The notes beneath the pieces were generated by a model that did no database searches, was not told where the DNA came from, and saw only the letters and a list, made by a program, of their open reading frames with translations. 13,590 bases of DNA, taken from Candidatus Methanoplasma sp. (GTDB lineage Archaea; Thermoplasmatota; Thermoplasmata; Methanomassiliicoccales; Methanomethylophilaceae). The stretch lies in NCBI GenBank assembly GCA_031256615.1, contig JAIRQG010000111.1, positions 1 through 13,590 on the forward strand, given 5' to 3'. The translations under genes and the position numbers were made by a program. Position 1 is the stretch's first letter, and the number at the start of each line of letters is the position of its first letter. Below are positions 1 to 7,074 of the stretch, in pieces.

Positions 1-334
1 AGCACCCGTATTCGTCCCTCAGGATACTGCAGCAGCCGACTATCGCCTTAGCTTTCTGTTTCGGGAATCCCGCCGGGTGCACCAGCGATGCCACATCATC
101 CGGGTCGGCCTCAGCCAGATCTTCTATCGAATTATATTTTCTGAAAAGGTTATCGGATGCTTTCCTTGTGTTGTCGTCTCTTGTTCTTTGGGAGAGGATC
201 GTTGCCATCAGCACATGGAATGGGTCCGGCTCCCACTCCGGATTCAGGCCTTCCGACGACCTTCCCGGATATGCTCCTCTGCCGTGTTCCTTTGCGAGTA
301 CGTCCAATATCCTGGATATGTCCTTTTTAGCCAT
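1..334 (-). CDS. nth: Endonuclease III (Nth-type base-excision repair glycosylase), 5' part only
   Basis: The first 111 codons of a HhH-GPD family DNA glycosylase are visible; the rest lies beyond the left edge. The protein begins MAKKDISRILDVLAKEHG. Around residues 38-56 it has the family block DPFHVLMATILSQRTRDDNT, matching the Escherichia coli Nth segment that carries the base-flipping Gln (here Q49). The helix-hairpin-helix, the catalytic Lys and Asp and any iron-sulfur Cys cluster would fall outside the window. In the family, Nth removes oxidised pyrimidines and nicks abasic sites. The ATG at 334 is preceded by GAGG about 8 bases upstream. This start lies inside folC, so the two reading frames overlap by 91 bases. 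It is the last visible gene of the asn-like/folC/nth run and is probably co-transcribed with it. Family assignment is secure; the exact glycosylase substrate is not. Confidence 0.88.
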   Translation of the reverse strand, partial: MAKKDISRILDVLAKEHGRGAYPGRSSEGLNPEWEPDPFHVLMATILSQRTRDDNTRKASDNLFRKYNSIEDLAEADPDDVASLVHPAGFPKQKAKAIVGCCSILRDEYGC

Positions 335-1566
335 GCTATTGCCTCTTCTGCGGTGTGAAATGATCCTGTGACCAATATATTGTTATTCTTTTTGGATCTC
401 ATCGCCAGATCCATGGCGTCTGAAACGTTTTCGCAGACGGTCGTCTCCCGGAATCTTTTGCAGAATATCTCCCTGAGCACATCTGGGTCTGCAGACCGTT
501 CTGTTCCGAGAGGGGAAACAAATACTCTGCGGGAGATCTTAGAGAGGCTCTCTGCCATTGTCTGTGCGTCTTTATCCTTCAGCATCCCGATCACGATATC
601 GACCTCGCCGTAAAGCTTGGCAACGTCATCGGCAAGTGCTTTGGAGCCGGCAGCCGTGTGTGTAACATCCAATATTATCGGCAGCCCGCCGATCTTCTCA
701 AGTCTGCAGGGCCATCTGACATTTCTAAGACCTTTTTTTACGTTGCATCTCAGGCATTGGCCGTATATCTTCAGCTGAGATACAGCTTCGATCGCCATTG
801 AGGCGTTATCCGCCTGACGGCTGCTGGGTATCGACACGCGGTATCCCTCCTCTTTGTAAAGGAAGTCCACTCCGTTCTCGTCCGCTGCGGTGACGCATAT
901 GTCAGAAGGGTCTATGCGTATGATGGGCGCGTTCCTCTCTTCGGCGACCCTCTTCAGAACGCCGAATGCGGGCTCTTTGTTCAGTGTGATGCACGGTACG
1001 CCGGGTTTTATTATTCCCGCTTTCTCGAATGCTATCTTCTCTATCGTATCCCCGAGGTATTCCGTATGGTCCATGCTGATGTTGCCGATCACGCACACTT
1101 CCGGAATGATCACATTGGTGGAGTCCAGCCTTCCTCCCATCCCCACTTCCATGACGGCATATTCGACGCCTTGGTTCCTGAAGTGCAGGAACGCCATTGC
1201 CGTCATCACTTCGAAGTATGTCGGGATCTTTCCGTCGGCTTCCATCTCTCCGACGCATCTTTTAACCGCTGTTAACAGCTGTTTTGCCTCGGCGTCCGTG
1301 ATCTTCTCTCCGTTCACGGCGATGCGCTCGCTGAAGTCCTCGATGTGAGGCGATGTGTACAAACCGGTCTTAATGCCGGACGAGATCAGCACGGATGCCG
1401 CGCATGAGGAAATAGATCCTTTCCCGTCGGTTCCCGCGACATGTATGTACTTCATGGAAAGGTGTGGATCACCGAGCCTTCTGAGCAGGTCCTTTGTGTT
1501 CTCAAGGTCCAGTTTTATCCCCTGCGCGGTGAACGAGAGCAGCCAGGACGGCACATCGTCTTTCAT
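244..1566 (-). CDS. folC: Folylpolyglutamate synthase / dihydrofolate synthase family (Mur ligase fold)
   Basis: A 440-residue ATP-dependent ligase that, in this family, adds glutamate to a folate-type pterin in the cytosol. Visible motifs in order: the P-loop GTDGKGS (residues 45-51, usually GTNGKGS); YTSPHIEDFSERI (70-82); YFEVMTAMAF; EVGMGGRLDSTN; SMDHTEYLG followed by EKAGIIKPGVP; and LDVTHTAAG, where most relatives have a HNP-type motif. The ATG at 1566 overlaps the stop of the upstream gene as ATGA and has GAGAGGT just before it; an in-frame start 21 codons upstream lies inside the preceding gene and is less likely. After the usual C-terminal block TGSFHTAEEAIAWLK, the frame continues about 30 residues into the nth gene; this tail has no visible family features. 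Folate versus another pterin as substrate cannot be decided from sequence. Confidence 0.93.
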   Translation of the reverse strand: MKDDVPSWLLSFTAQGIKLDLENTKDLLRRLGDPHLSMKYIHVAGTDGKGSISSCAASVLISSGIKTGLYTSPHIEDFSERIAVNGEKITDAEAKQLLTAVKRCVGEMEADGKIPTYFEVMTAMAFLHFRNQGVEYAVMEVGMGGRLDSTNVIIPEVCVIGNISMDHTEYLGDTIEKIAFEKAGIIKPGVPCITLNKEPAFGVLKRVAEERNAPIIRIDPSDICVTAADENGVDFLYKEEGYRVSIPSSRQADNASMAIEAVSQLKIYGQCLRCNVKKGLRNVRWPCRLEKIGGLPIILDVTHTAAGSKALADDVAKLYGEVDIVIGMLKDKDAQTMAESLSKISRRVFVSPLGTERSADPDVLREIFCKRFRETTVCENVSDAMDLAMRSKKNNNILVTGSFHTAEEAIAWLKRTYPGYWTYSQRNTAEEHIREGRRKA

Positions 1567-2360
1567 CGCCCGACCTCTCTGCAGAGCATCTCGATCAAAC
1601 AGGCATATGTCACGTTCCGGTCTCTGCATATCTTTTTTATCAGGGCCATCGTGCCTGAGCCGTATTGGGCCGCTTTCTTCTCTTTTGCGGATATGTTAGG
1701 GTATCCCGCCAGGTCGGAAACCTCTCTGAGAACTCTTTTCCTCGATGCGGGGTCGTCGGCAGGGGCAATAGCACCAAGTTCCAAGCCGTTTACGGCCTCG
1801 ATCACTTTTTCGTCCAAATAAGGATAATGCATCTTCTTTCCGAAATGTTCCGCGACCTTTTTCTCATGCGGCAATGTGTGCTCGAAGAGTTTCCTCATGT
1901 CCTCGGCCCTTTTTTCTTTGAGGTCGTTCTCATTCAGGCCGATGTATTTGGAATAGCCTGCGAACAGCTCATCCGCGCCCTGACCGGTGATGACATCCCA
2001 TTCTGCGCAGTTTTTGCATACGAAGAACAGCGGGACCTCAAAAGACAGAGTGACCGGATCCTTGGTGCCGGTGATTAGTATCATCTCTTTCAGACCTTTT
2101 AGGACATCATCCTCTGTTATCGGTATGCAGATCAGCCGCATGCCGAACTCTTCGGCGGAAGATCCCGCCTCTCTGATATCATGCGAGCCCTCAGACCCCA
2201 CTGTGTAAAGGGTCGTTCCTTCCGCATACTCTTTCGCGGCGGCGGCGATGATCCCGGAATCCAACCCTCCGGAGAAAGCGACGGCAGCGTTTTTACCGGA
2301 CACGGCCTCACGCACCGCACCGTCCAAAGCCTTCCTCAGTGACCCTAGATCGCTGGTCAT
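1563..2360 (-). CDS. Stand-alone asparagine synthase-type ATP pyrophosphatase (no glutaminase domain)
   Basis: A 265-residue protein corresponding to the C-terminal synthetase half of AsnB. The ATP-binding PP-loop SGGLDS is at residues 30-35, GADELFAGY at 128-136, YPYLDEKV at 179-186 and KKAAQYGSG near 228-236. The N-terminal nucleophile glutaminase domain of AsnB is absent. Family knowledge says such domains adenylate a carboxylate and then form an amide. Here the nitrogen would have to come from free ammonia, a separate amidotransferase or another amine; the acceptor is unknown. The ATG at 2360 is chosen because the PP-loop then sits at the usual distance from the N-terminus. A TTTATC box about 28 bases upstream would suit a leaderless transcript. 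A GTG 21 codons upstream (2423) is possible but has no added conserved sequence. Its stop overlaps the folC start by ATGA, so the two are probably translationally coupled. Confidence 0.82.
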   Translation of the reverse strand: MTSDLGSLRKALDGAVREAVSGKNAAVAFSGGLDSGIIAAAAKEYAEGTTLYTVGSEGSHDIREAGSSAEEFGMRLICIPITEDDVLKGLKEMILITGTKDPVTLSFEVPLFFVCKNCAEWDVITGQGADELFAGYSKYIGLNENDLKEKRAEDMRKLFEHTLPHEKKVAEHFGKKMHYPYLDEKVIEAVNGLELGAIAPADDPASRKRVLREVSDLAGYPNISAKEKKAAQYGSGTMALIKKICRDRNVTYACLIEMLCREVGR

Positions 2361-2430
2361 CGGTCGGCATAACCGCTGTTCAGAGATAAATGAGATGGCA
2401 TATTGACCGCTGCTTAGGCACACTGCGGCA

Positions 2431-2461
2431 CATATGATGTTTTATTAATATGAATCATGAT
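2431..2461. promoter_or_regulatory. Divergent promoter region with candidate NikR operator
   Basis: An AT-rich TATA-like element (TTTATTAATA, 2441-2450) is centred 25 bases before the nikR ATG, which implies a leaderless or nearly leaderless nikR mRNA. It is flanked by an inverted pair, ATGAT at 2434-2438 and ATCAT at 2454-2458, with 15 bases between them. The E. coli NikR site is GTATGA-N16-TCATAC, and the arms here (TATGA, TCATG) resemble its halves with 17 bases between. Operator function is an inference. The same AT stretch could also serve the minus-strand asn-like gene. Confidence 0.42.
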
Positions 2462-2469
2462 TAGCACGC

Positions 2470-2910
2470 ATGGATGGCGTAACGCGCATCGGTGTCTCAC
2501 TCGAACCTGAACTTTTAAAGGACTTTGATAAAGTAATTTCAAAGAAAGGATACGTCAGCAGGTCGGAAGCGATAAGAGATCTTGTGCGCGATTCTCTCGC
2601 CGAGAACGAATGGAAGAACGAAAAGGACTTCATGTGCGGCGTGATCGTAATGATCTACGACCACCACACGACAGGCATAGGTGAGAAGCTGACAGAGATG
2701 CAGCACGGCAGGATGCAGAACATAAACACGTCCATACATGTGCATCTTAACCACGACAAATGCATGGAGGTCCTGATCGTCGAAGGGGAACTCGGACAGC
2801 TGAAAGCGCTCGCCAACGAGATCTCTTCGATAAAAGGCGTTCTCAGATGCAAGCTTACCATGGCATCGCAGACCACGGGACACATGCATCATATCGGCGT
2901 AAGACAGTGA
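2470..2910 (+). CDS. nikR: Nickel-responsive transcriptional regulator NikR
   Basis: A 146-residue protein of standard NikR length. Residues 1-45 form a ribbon-helix-helix DNA-binding domain (VTRIGVSLEPELL as the strand, then the helices around YVSRSEAIRDLVRDSL). Residues 55-135 form the ACT-like nickel-binding and tetramerisation domain. The high-affinity nickel ligands of E. coli NikR (His76, His87, His89, Cys95) correspond to H79, H90, H92 and C98 in QHGRMQ and HVHLNHDKC. The family represses nickel uptake genes when nickel is plentiful. No nickel transporter or hydrogenase gene is in the window. The ATG at 2470 sits 25 bases from the TATA centre and has no Shine-Dalgarno sequence, which fits a leaderless start. 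The dyad in its promoter suggests autoregulation. topA follows but has its own TATA box. Confidence 0.96.
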   Translation: MDGVTRIGVSLEPELLKDFDKVISKKGYVSRSEAIRDLVRDSLAENEWKNEKDFMCGVIVMIYDHHTTGIGEKLTEMQHGRMQNINTSIHVHLNHDKCMEVLIVEGELGQLKALANEISSIKGVLRCKLTMASQTTGHMHHIGVRQ

Positions 2911-2937
2911 TATGAAGGATTTCTGGCTTCCCAACGG

Positions 2938-2946
2938 TTAAATAAT
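2938..2946 (+). promoter_or_regulatory. TATA box for topA; decides the start codon
   Basis: TTAAATAAT lies in the 59-base nikR-topA gap, centred about 28 bases before the ATG at 2970. No Shine-Dalgarno sequence precedes that ATG. A transcription start near 2967 would exclude the in-frame TTG at 2961 and leave the ATG essentially leaderless. Confidence 0.5.
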
Positions 2947-2969
2947 CCTTATGTTGTCGCTTGAGTGAA

Positions 2970-5315
2970 ATGAGAAAACTGATCATCACGGAGAAGGCCA
3001 ACGCCGCAAGAAGGATCTCCACCATATTATCCGACGGAAAATCACAATCCGAATCCGGAAGGGACGTCACTGTAATAAGATTCGAGGCGGAAGGGGATGA
3101 ATATACTGTTGTGAGCCTCAGAGGCCATATTTTGGAGCTTGATTATCCCGATGAATACAATGACTGGGGGAGTGTTCCCCCCGTAGACATGGTATACGCC
3201 GAACCCGTGAAGAAAGTAAAAGTAAAGTCAATACTCAACAAGATCGCCGATCTTGTGAAAACGGCTGACGAGATCATCATAGCCACCGACTTTGACAGAG
3301 AAGGGGAGCTTATCGGCATGGAGACCGTTACGGCCGTGAACGCCGACCTGTCAAGGGTGAAACGCGCAAAGTTCAGCGCATTGACCAAAGGAGAGGTGGA
3401 AAGGGCCTTTTCAGAACTTACCATGCCCGACAGAAGACTGGCGGATGCCGCCGAGGCAAGACAGATCATCGATCTTTCATGGGGAGCCGTCCTCACAAGG
3501 CTTGTATCCCTTTCATCCGGACAGGTGGGAAAGAATTTCATGTCGGTGGGGAGGGTACAGAGTCCCACGCTCAAGCTGCTGGTGGACCGCCACGAAGAGA
3601 TAGAGAACTTCGTCCCCGTTCCGTTCTGGAACGTCATAGGCAAATTCGGAATGCTGGCCTTTAAGGGGGAACATGAAAAGAACCCCTTCTGGGACAAAGA
3701 GGAGGCGGAAAAAGTAATGTCCGCCATCTCTGGTGCCGATAAAGGCAAGATAACAGCATATAAGGTCTCATCCAAAGAAGAATTCCGCCCTGCTCCGTTC
3801 GATACGACCATGATGCAGGTGGAGGCGAACAAGATAGGTATACCGCCCACCGCGGCAATGAAACTCGCGGAGGACCTTTACACAGGAGGGTATATCTCAT
3901 ACCCCCGTACCGAGAACACGGAGTATCCCAAGAGCCTAAGCATAAAAGGGGTTTTGGAGAGACTCAGGGACTCGGAATTCAAAGAAGAGGTGGAGGAGAT
4001 CCTCAGCCAAGAGAGGATAGTGCCTTCCCGAGGCAAGAAGAGGACCACCGACCATCCGCCTATCTACCCGACGGCAGGCGCCAGTTCAGATAAGATGAAG
4101 GGCGATAAATGGAAACTCTACGAACTTATAGTAAGGAGGTTCCTGGCGACGGTAGGCCCCAATGCGGTGGCCGAGGAGACGGACTGCAGCATCAATGTCA
4201 AAGGAGAGATCTTCAAAGCCGGCGGCTATATCCAAAAAGAGCTGGGCTGGAAGAAATATTATAAGAAATATCTTAAGATCACGGAAACCCGCATACCTAA
4301 GCTGAACATCGGCGATGAGGTAGACATAAGGTCCAAGAGCCTTGAGGAATCCGAGACAAAACCGCCGTTCAGATATAATCAGGGTTCGCTCATCCAGGAG
4401 ATGGACAGGCTGCAGCTGGGAACAAAGAGCACCCGGCACGAGATCATAGGCAAACTGTTCTCAAGAAATTATGTCGAAGGGAATTACCTGACGCCTACCG
4501 CCAGCGGCACCGCTCTTACGAAGTCCCTGGAAAAACACGGCGGCGGCATAACAGAGCCGGAGATGACGTCCAGATTGGAGTCCGATATGCTTGAGATCAG
4601 CGAGGGCAACAGCACGCTGGTGGAAGTCGTAAAAGAATCACAGAACATGCTCTTCGAGGTAGCAAAGAAGATATCTTTGGAGAAGGAGCAATTCGGCGAT
4701 GATATCAAGACCGCCCTGAGATCGCAGCAGTTCATAGGGATATGTCCCACATGCGGGAAGAACCTTACAATAAAGAAATCAAAGAACGGGAAATTCATCG
4801 GATGCGACGGTTATCCCGAATGTGCTAAAGCATATCCTCTTCCGAACGGCGCGATGATACAGACCGTGGAATCGATATGTCCGGAATGCAGCCTTGCGCA
4901 GCTTAAGATCATCAGGAAAGGCATGCCTCCATCCATACAGTGCATAGACCCGAAATGCAAAAGCAACGCCGACAGGAACAATCTCGGCAAATGCCCCGCA
5001 TGCGGCGGGGGGACCATAAGGATAACATTCTCCAAAGCCGGAAAACGCTTCGCCGGCTGCTCCGAATGGCCGAGGTGCACGCAGACATACCCACTCAGGC
5101 CGAGAGGTACGATAACCTCTGCAGGTGAACAGTGCGGAGTGTGCGGTTCTCCCGTTGTGGAGTTCAACACCCATAAAGAGTGCATCAATCCCGACTGCGA
5201 TACCCGCGGCGGAACGCGCAAGACTGTTTCCAAAAAGGCCGACGGTAAGAAGGCCTCCCCCGCAAAAGAGAAGGCGGCCGGAAAGACCAAAGAGAAAACC
5301 GCACGGCGGTCATGA
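2970..5315 (+). CDS. topA: Type IA DNA topoisomerase with four C-terminal zinc ribbons
   Basis: A 781-residue archaeal-type topoisomerase I that transiently breaks one DNA strand through a tyrosyl-DNA link. The N-terminal Toprim domain carries E8 in LIITEKANAA and the DxDxE triad in TDFDREGELIG (D107, D109, E112). Further motifs are SVGRVQSPTL (about 192-201), RPAPFDTTMMQ (about 273-283) and the catalytic Tyr311 in GGYISYPRTEN. The C-terminus has four C4 zinc ribbons at 592/595/612/618, 637/640/658/663, 675/678/697/703 and 722/725/738/743, then a Lys/Ala-rich basic tail of about 30 residues. Zinc ribbons in this family bind single-stranded DNA. There is no helicase domain, so it is not reverse gyrase. 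The ATG at 2970 is preferred over a TTG nine bases upstream on TATA spacing. Convergent with the next gene. Confidence 0.95.
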   Translation: MRKLIITEKANAARRISTILSDGKSQSESGRDVTVIRFEAEGDEYTVVSLRGHILELDYPDEYNDWGSVPPVDMVYAEPVKKVKVKSILNKIADLVKTADEIIIATDFDREGELIGMETVTAVNADLSRVKRAKFSALTKGEVERAFSELTMPDRRLADAAEARQIIDLSWGAVLTRLVSLSSGQVGKNFMSVGRVQSPTLKLLVDRHEEIENFVPVPFWNVIGKFGMLAFKGEHEKNPFWDKEEAEKVMSAISGADKGKITAYKVSSKEEFRPAPFDTTMMQVEANKIGIPPTAAMKLAEDLYTGGYISYPRTENTEYPKSLSIKGVLERLRDSEFKEEVEEILSQERIVPSRGKKRTTDHPPIYPTAGASSDKMKGDKWKLYELIVRRFLATVGPNAVAEETDCSINVKGEIFKAGGYIQKELGWKKYYKKYLKITETRIPKLNIGDEVDIRSKSLEESETKPPFRYNQGSLIQEMDRLQLGTKSTRHEIIGKLFSRNYVEGNYLTPTASGTALTKSLEKHGGGITEPEMTSRLESDMLEISEGNSTLVEVVKESQNMLFEVAKKISLEKEQFGDDIKTALRSQQFIGICPTCGKNLTIKKSKNGKFIGCDGYPECAKAYPLPNGAMIQTVESICPECSLAQLKIIRKGMPPSIQCIDPKCKSNADRNNLGKCPACGGGTIRITFSKAGKRFAGCSEWPRCTQTYPLRPRGTITSAGEQCGVCGSPVVEFNTHKECINPDCDTRGGTRKTVSKKADGKKASPAKEKAAGKTKEKTARRS

Positions 5316-5343
5316 GGGCTGTATAAAGCTTTGCCTTGATGCA

Positions 5344-5363
5344 TACGAAAATGACGATTCGTA
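5344..5363. terminator. Small hairpin between convergent genes, possible terminator
   Basis: TACGAA (5344-5349) and TTCGTA (5358-5363) are perfect 6-base arms around an 8-base loop. They lie in the 69-base gap between the topA stop and the end of the minus-strand gene. AT-rich sequence with ATATTTC and TATATATATTA follows on the plus strand. The arms are short and there is no long T run, so this is only a weak terminator candidate, possibly acting in both directions. Confidence 0.25.
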
Positions 5364-5384
5364 ATATTTCTATGCGTATATATA

Positions 5385-5732
5385 TTATCTATATACTGGG
5401 TCTTCTTCAGGCAAGAGGTCACCGGCGCAACATGCGTTCAAAAAATCAATTTCCTTCGAAATTCTCACGTTTCTGCAAGCGGTGCATTCAATGTCTTTTT
5501 TAAGTGATTTTTTGAGATGCATCTCTTTCCTGTCAAGGTCGACGATTTTCCCGCAAGCGCAGTAAATCTTAACAAGGGATCTTGGGCTGACTTTATCCAG
5601 CGTTCGAATATAGGTTCCCTCCTGGGAAATATTCTCATTAGGCATATAGTCGCAATCCACGGTAACCCACTCCTGTTGTATGATGTCGGGAACGCTACAA
5701 ATCCCATCTAATGTGCGAACGACAAACGGCAT
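5385..5732 (-). CDS. Small zinc-ribbon-like protein of unknown function
   Basis: I do not recognise this 115-residue protein. It begins MPFVVRTLDGICSVP and has a likely metal site made of CACG (C58, C60) and CTAC (C83, C86), separated by a highly charged, Lys-rich stretch of about 22 residues. Further cysteines are at 12, 27, 103 and 104. It has no signal peptide or membrane segment. The ATG at 5732 is chosen because a clear TATA box (CTTATATG) is centred 25 bases upstream, giving a leaderless start. An in-frame TTG at 5801 would add a 23-residue Lys/Ser/Leu-rich extension but lies upstream of the predicted transcription start. The gene stands alone, convergent with topA and separated from NAPRTase by an AT-rich spacer. 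Its CxC/CxxC pattern suggests a structural zinc site; a nucleic-acid or protein-binding role is only a guess. Confidence 0.68.
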   Translation of the reverse strand: MPFVVRTLDGICSVPDIIQQEWVTVDCDYMPNENISQEGTYIRTLDKVSPRSLVKIYCACGKIVDLDRKEMHLKKSLKKDIECTACRNVRISKEIDFLNACCAGDLLPEEDPVYR

Positions 5733-5752
5733 CTTGGCAATACTTGAGAAAG

Positions 5753-5760
5753 CATATAAG
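5753..5760 (-). promoter_or_regulatory. TATA box of the zinc-ribbon gene
   Basis: On the minus strand CTTATATG is centred 25 bases before the ATG at 5732, the usual archaeal distance to the transcription start. It supports a leaderless mRNA beginning at or next to that ATG. Confidence 0.5.
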
Positions 5761-5798
5761 CTTTCTGTTAGCAACTTTTTTTTAGTTGGTGAATCATT

Positions 5799-5816
5799 CA
5801 AAAAATAATAAAAATG
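5799..5816 (-). terminator. Poly-T tract downstream of NAPRTase, likely terminator of the enolase-NAPRTase transcript
   Basis: On the minus strand the sequence reads ATTTTTATTATTTTTTG, an oligo-T termination signal of the archaeal kind with no need for a hairpin. It is 70-87 bases past the NAPRTase stop. The whole spacer is extremely AT-rich: only 12 of the 80 bases at 5801-5880 are G or C. The spacer also holds TATA-like strings (around 5836-5845 and 5860-5870) and a small CAACT/AGTTG pair at 5772-5788. I find no credible gene in the spacer. Confidence 0.45.
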
Positions 5817-5885
5817 TAGATTGTTCTAGAAAAGGCTTATATATGACATATTATAGATTTTTTATAAAGATATTTTTAATTCTCT

Positions 5886-7070
5886 TTACTCTATGAAGTT
5901 CTTTAGTTGTTCCAGTACGAACTCCCGAATCTCTATAGGCGTTCTTTCTTTGCCGATCCTCACGCCGTTCCGGAGCACTTCCGTCTCGATCATCGCCATT
6001 TCGCAGCCGCATTTGCACTTTATCAGGTCGTCTCTCCTCAGGGACGCACCCATCTCAAAACAATGCGGGCATCTGTATGTGAACTTCCTTCCGCCGAATT
6101 TTCCCCTTTTCGATATAGGCTGACCGTCTTTTTCAACGATATCCATGGAAAGATCCAACGTAGGCGCGTTGCTGATCGATGTGCCGACCCCGAATCCCGA
6201 CACGGAGGTATTAACTATTTCGGCAATAGAAGACTCATCCAATCCTCCGGAGACTATTATATCGACGTCATTATGGCCGTTCATGTCAAGCTCCCACCTG
6301 ATCTCGTTGATAAGTTCTTTGAAGTTGCCTCTTCTGGAGCCGGGCGTATCCAGCCTGACGCCTTTCAGGTCCTTAACGGAACGGCACGCCTCCAATGCGG
6401 CGGCCCTCTCGTCGGAGAATGTGTCGATGAGCATTATCCTCGGGACCTCTTTCTCTATGACCCTGTCAAATGCCTTGAAAGCGGCGTCGTTGCTTCCCAT
6501 CAGGAGCATGAGTGTGTGAGGGACGGTCCCGACAGGTTCTTGGCCTATTATGTCTCCTCCTATCTTTGACGATACCGCGTCGCATCCTCCGATGAAGGAG
6601 GACCGGTCCAACACTCCTGCTATGGCAGGATGCATCCTTCTGTTGCCGAACGCGAGGACGGTCTTTTCCTTCGCTGCAAGTTTTGTGCGCGCAGCGGCGG
6701 TGGCGATCCCCGAGGGTTGGCAAAGCATTCCGAGTATGGCGGTCTCCATTATGCCGAAGTCCGTGTAAGCGCCGAAGATGTTCATCAAAGGTATGCGCAC
6801 GCTGTCTGCGGTCCTTGTTCTGAAAACGGTACCTTCCGGAACCGCGGATATTGACACAGGGAGGCCCTCCATAAGTCTTATGACCTCTTCAAGCCCGCAG
6901 AACACGCCCCACTTCCAGCCTCTGGGCAGAGAGCTCCCGGTTATTTCCGCGCATACTCTCGTTTCAGCCAGTCCCGATGCTTCGAGGATCTTCTTTGTTC
7001 TTTCAAAATAAATGTCCATCGTGCATCCTTCGCGCACGTCCTTCTCATCCGCTATGAACAAATTTTCCAT
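5886..7070 (-). CDS. pncB: Nicotinate phosphoribosyltransferase, archaeal type
   Basis: A 394-residue enzyme joining nicotinate and PRPP to give nicotinate mononucleotide, the first step of NAD salvage. The residue pattern follows the Thermoplasma acidophilum NAPRTase as I recall it. It has FERT near the N-terminus, FGNRRMHPAI (141-150), GTVPHTL (181-187, with a His at the position phosphorylated in bacterial relatives), RLDTPGSRRGNF (239-250), SGGLDE (274-279) and GVGTSIS (294-300). The C-terminal module has CPHC (334/337) and CKCGC (352/354/356), a likely zinc site. The ATG at 7070 is kept because the N-terminal 17 residues align with the Thermoplasma protein; GTGATC just before it can pair with part of the 16S anti-Shine-Dalgarno. 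It starts four bases after the enolase stop, so the genes are co-transcribed and probably coupled. Confidence 0.94.
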   Translation of the reverse strand: MENLFIADEKDVREGCTMDIYFERTKKILEASGLAETRVCAEITGSSLPRGWKWGVFCGLEEVIRLMEGLPVSISAVPEGTVFRTRTADSVRIPLMNIFGAYTDFGIMETAILGMLCQPSGIATAAARTKLAAKEKTVLAFGNRRMHPAIAGVLDRSSFIGGCDAVSSKIGGDIIGQEPVGTVPHTLMLLMGSNDAAFKAFDRVIEKEVPRIMLIDTFSDERAAALEACRSVKDLKGVRLDTPGSRRGNFKELINEIRWELDMNGHNDVDIIVSGGLDESSIAEIVNTSVSGFGVGTSISNAPTLDLSMDIVEKDGQPISKRGKFGGRKFTYRCPHCFEMGASLRRDDLIKCKCGCEMAMIETEVLRNGVRIGKERTPIEIREFVLEQLKNFIE

Positions 7071-7074
7071 GTGA

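Noticed and set aside
2961..2969. TTG start for topA three codons upstream
   Set aside because: The TATA position predicts transcription starting after this TTG, and there is no Shine-Dalgarno sequence; the ATG at 2970 fits better.
3143..3850. A 235-codon minus-strand frame inside topA
   Set aside because: It is antisense to the Toprim and core region of topA; its Ser/Leu-rich composition is typical of a shadow frame.
4811..5422. A 203-codon minus-strand frame over the topA zinc ribbons
   Set aside because: It is antisense to the four C4 ribbons. Its Cys and His content is a by-product of the opposite coding strand, and no promoter or ribosome site supports it.
5772..5788. CAACT/AGTTG pair around a T7 loop as a regulatory hairpin
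   Set aside because: Five base pairs closing a homopolymer loop are expected by chance in such AT-rich sequence; no partner feature supports it.
5907..6569. A 220-codon plus-strand frame inside NAPRTase
   Set aside because: It is antisense to the conserved C-terminal half of NAPRTase, with no family resemblance.
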